Shown here piece after piece: positions 61,776-64,000 of a DNA stretch of 64,000 bases. Numbering within the stretch: the first letter of the stretch is position 1; every line of letters begins with the position of its first letter. The translations under genes were made by a program, and so were the position numbers. The DNA comes from Tannerella serpentiformis (GTDB lineage: Bacteria > Bacteroidota > Bacteroidia > Bacteroidales > Tannerellaceae). The notes under the pieces were generated by a model. It saw only the letters and a list, made by a program, of their open reading frames with translations. It did no database searches and was not told the origin of the DNA. The DNA lies in NCBI RefSeq assembly GCF_003033925.1, contig NZ_CP028365.1, positions 2,542,001-2,606,000 on the forward strand. The letters are read 5' to 3'.

Positions 61776-62144
61776 ATGGTCGCCGAGACGAAGCAGATAG
61801 TGGGATCGGCCGAGATCAAAGTCTTGTACAATCACATCTATGAGTACAAGAAAGGCGTTCGAAACCTGATCCTTTACACGTTGAACGAGCAATATGTGTC
61901 CCACGCCTGTGAGCGATTGGACAAGCAGCGTATCCCCTACCTCATTCAGCGCGCGGGAAAGAACAACATCAATATCTACTTCGGACAACCGGAATGCATC
62001 GAAACGATCCGAAGTTTCGTCTCCCGACCACTGAATACGCTTACGCCTGAAGAGGATTTCATCCTCGGTGCACTATTGGGATACAACATTTGCGAACAGT
62101 GCAAGCGCTTCTGCACAAAGAAGAAGACCGCTTGCCGAGCTTAA
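61776..62144 (+). CDS. DUF2023 family protein
   Basis: A 122-aa protein with KVLYNHIYEYKKGVRNLILYTL, NINIYFGQPECIETIRSF and LTPEEDFILGALLGYNICEQCKRFC; the CxxC plus C at the end may bind a metal or form a disulphide. It matches DUF2023, which is regularly encoded next to flavodoxin; a function tied to flavodoxin is inferred from this. It starts 12 bp after fldA and ends at an intrinsic terminator. Confidence 0.88.
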   Translation: MVAETKQIVGSAEIKVLYNHIYEYKKGVRNLILYTLNEQYVSHACERLDKQRIPYLIQRAGKNNINIYFGQPECIETIRSFVSRPLNTLTPEEDFILGALLGYNICEQCKRFCTKKKTACRA

Positions 62145-62160
62145 CGCCCCCCAAAAAGAG

Positions 62161-62197
62161 AGGTGTCTCCCCCAAAAAGGAGGCACCTCCTTTTTTT
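62161..62197 (+). terminator. Rho-independent terminator after flavodoxin-DUF2023
   Basis: AGGTGTCTCC (62161-62170) pairs with GGAGGCACCT (one G-T pair), followed by CCTTTTTTT. It ends the fldA-DUF2023 transcript. Confidence 0.88.
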
Positions 62198-62237
62198 CGT
62201 GAGTTCTCTGCGTAAGTAAATCTCGTTTTTCGGCTCT

Positions 62238-62588
62238 GTGGCAAGTTGTTTTTCGGTCCGCTGACTCAAAAGTCGGCTGGCAAGTCGCTTGCCGAGGCCG
62301 CTGGATCAAAAGTAATGCTGGCATGTCGCATGCCAGGGCCGCTGGCTCAAAAGTGACGCTGGCGTGTCGCATGCCGCGGCCGCTGGATTAAAAGTAACGC
62401 TGGCGTGTCGCATGCCGCGGCCGCTGGATCAAAAGTGTTGCTAGCATGTCGCATGCCGCGGCCGCTGGATCAAAAGTAACGCTGGCGTGTCGCATGCCGC
62501 GGCCGCTGGATCGAAAGTGACACTGGCATGTCGCATGCTGAGGCCGCTGGATCGAAAGTGCCGCTGGCATGTCGCATGCCGGGAATAC
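62238..62588. repeat. 41-bp tandem array with GGCATGTCGCATGCC dyad, 8 copies
   Basis: Dyad centres at 62286, 62327, 62368, 62409, 62450, 62491, 62532 and 62573, all exactly 41 bp apart. The linking part is GCGGCCGCTGGATCAAAAGT. The reverse complement (ACTTTTGATCCAGCGG, GCATGCGAC) matches the edge and late units of the 0.84-kb array, so the two share ancestry. The 140 bp between the array and eno hold only the promoter region. Confidence 0.93.
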
Positions 62589-62596
62589 GGAAATAA

Positions 62597-64000
<1,404 letters not shown>

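Overview
This window looks like a chromosomal segment of a GC-rich member of the Bacteroidales, most likely Tannerella or a close relative (Tannerellaceae/Porphyromonadaceae). That is inference from gene content and promoter style. Promoters have the Bacteroidetes -7 type TAnnTTTG, Shine-Dalgarno sequences are mostly absent, and families typical of the order are present (DUF4491, DUF6261, DUF2023, HmuS-type CobN, HAD-hotdog fusion). No insertion sequence, phage, integrase, rRNA or CRISPR array was seen.

Layout. 0-6 kb: ilvE (cut by the left edge), an ADP-ribosylglycohydrolase, rfbC, rfbB, recR and a HAD phosphatase. 5.8-15.6 kb, minus strand: a haem uptake and use operon of the hmuR-hmuS-hmuT-hmuU-hmuV type. 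16-22.6 kb, minus strand: menA, three secreted or lipoprotein genes of unknown function and a DUF6261 gene. 22.6-26.3 kb: almost pure repeat DNA. 26.4-34.3 kb: mfd, a HAD phosphatase, a cupin, DUF4491 and a TonB-dependent receptor with a perfect 20-bp palindrome upstream. 34.5-38.2 kb: repeats around a second DUF6261 gene. 38.2-43.1 kb: an NtrC-type regulator overlapping a large S1/AlbA_2 protein. 44-47.6 kb: Lrp/AsnC, a menaquinone-type HAD-thioesterase fusion, tyrS and tRNA-Gln. 48.6-57 kb: histidine utilisation (hutU, ftcD, hutI, fchA, hutH) with three unrelated small genes inserted. 57.6-61.1 kb: cobalamin nucleotide-loop assembly (cobU, cobT, cobS, cobC) with a DoxX gene. 61.3-64 kb: flavodoxin, DUF2023 and eno (cut by the right edge).

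The most striking feature is not a gene. Nearly every large intergenic gap, roughly 10 kb in total, holds an array of short inverted repeats (dyads of about 11-19 bp) on a strict 40-42 bp lattice, close to four DNA helical turns. Arrays differ completely in dyad sequence but share the geometry. In three arrays (23.4, 43.5 and 48.1 kb) only the dyad and the period are conserved and the spacers are unrelated, so simple tandem duplication does not explain them. In several others a second, different dyad sits half a period away (20.5-21 bp). A dispersed GGGCGTAT..ATACGCCC dyad is placed at exact multiples of 42 bp (84, 126, 210, 378) over several kilobases. Two arrays interrupt the hmu operon. I know of no described element with these properties.

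A second unusual layer is made of 7-bp repeats (heptads) that run directly up to start codons (hmuT, cobS, fchA, rfbB) or into a promoter -7 box (tyrS). They could allow slippage-driven variation of expression. A third is a dispersed modular hairpin element ending in a CCTTTTCTT..AAGAAAAGG stem, seen eight times.
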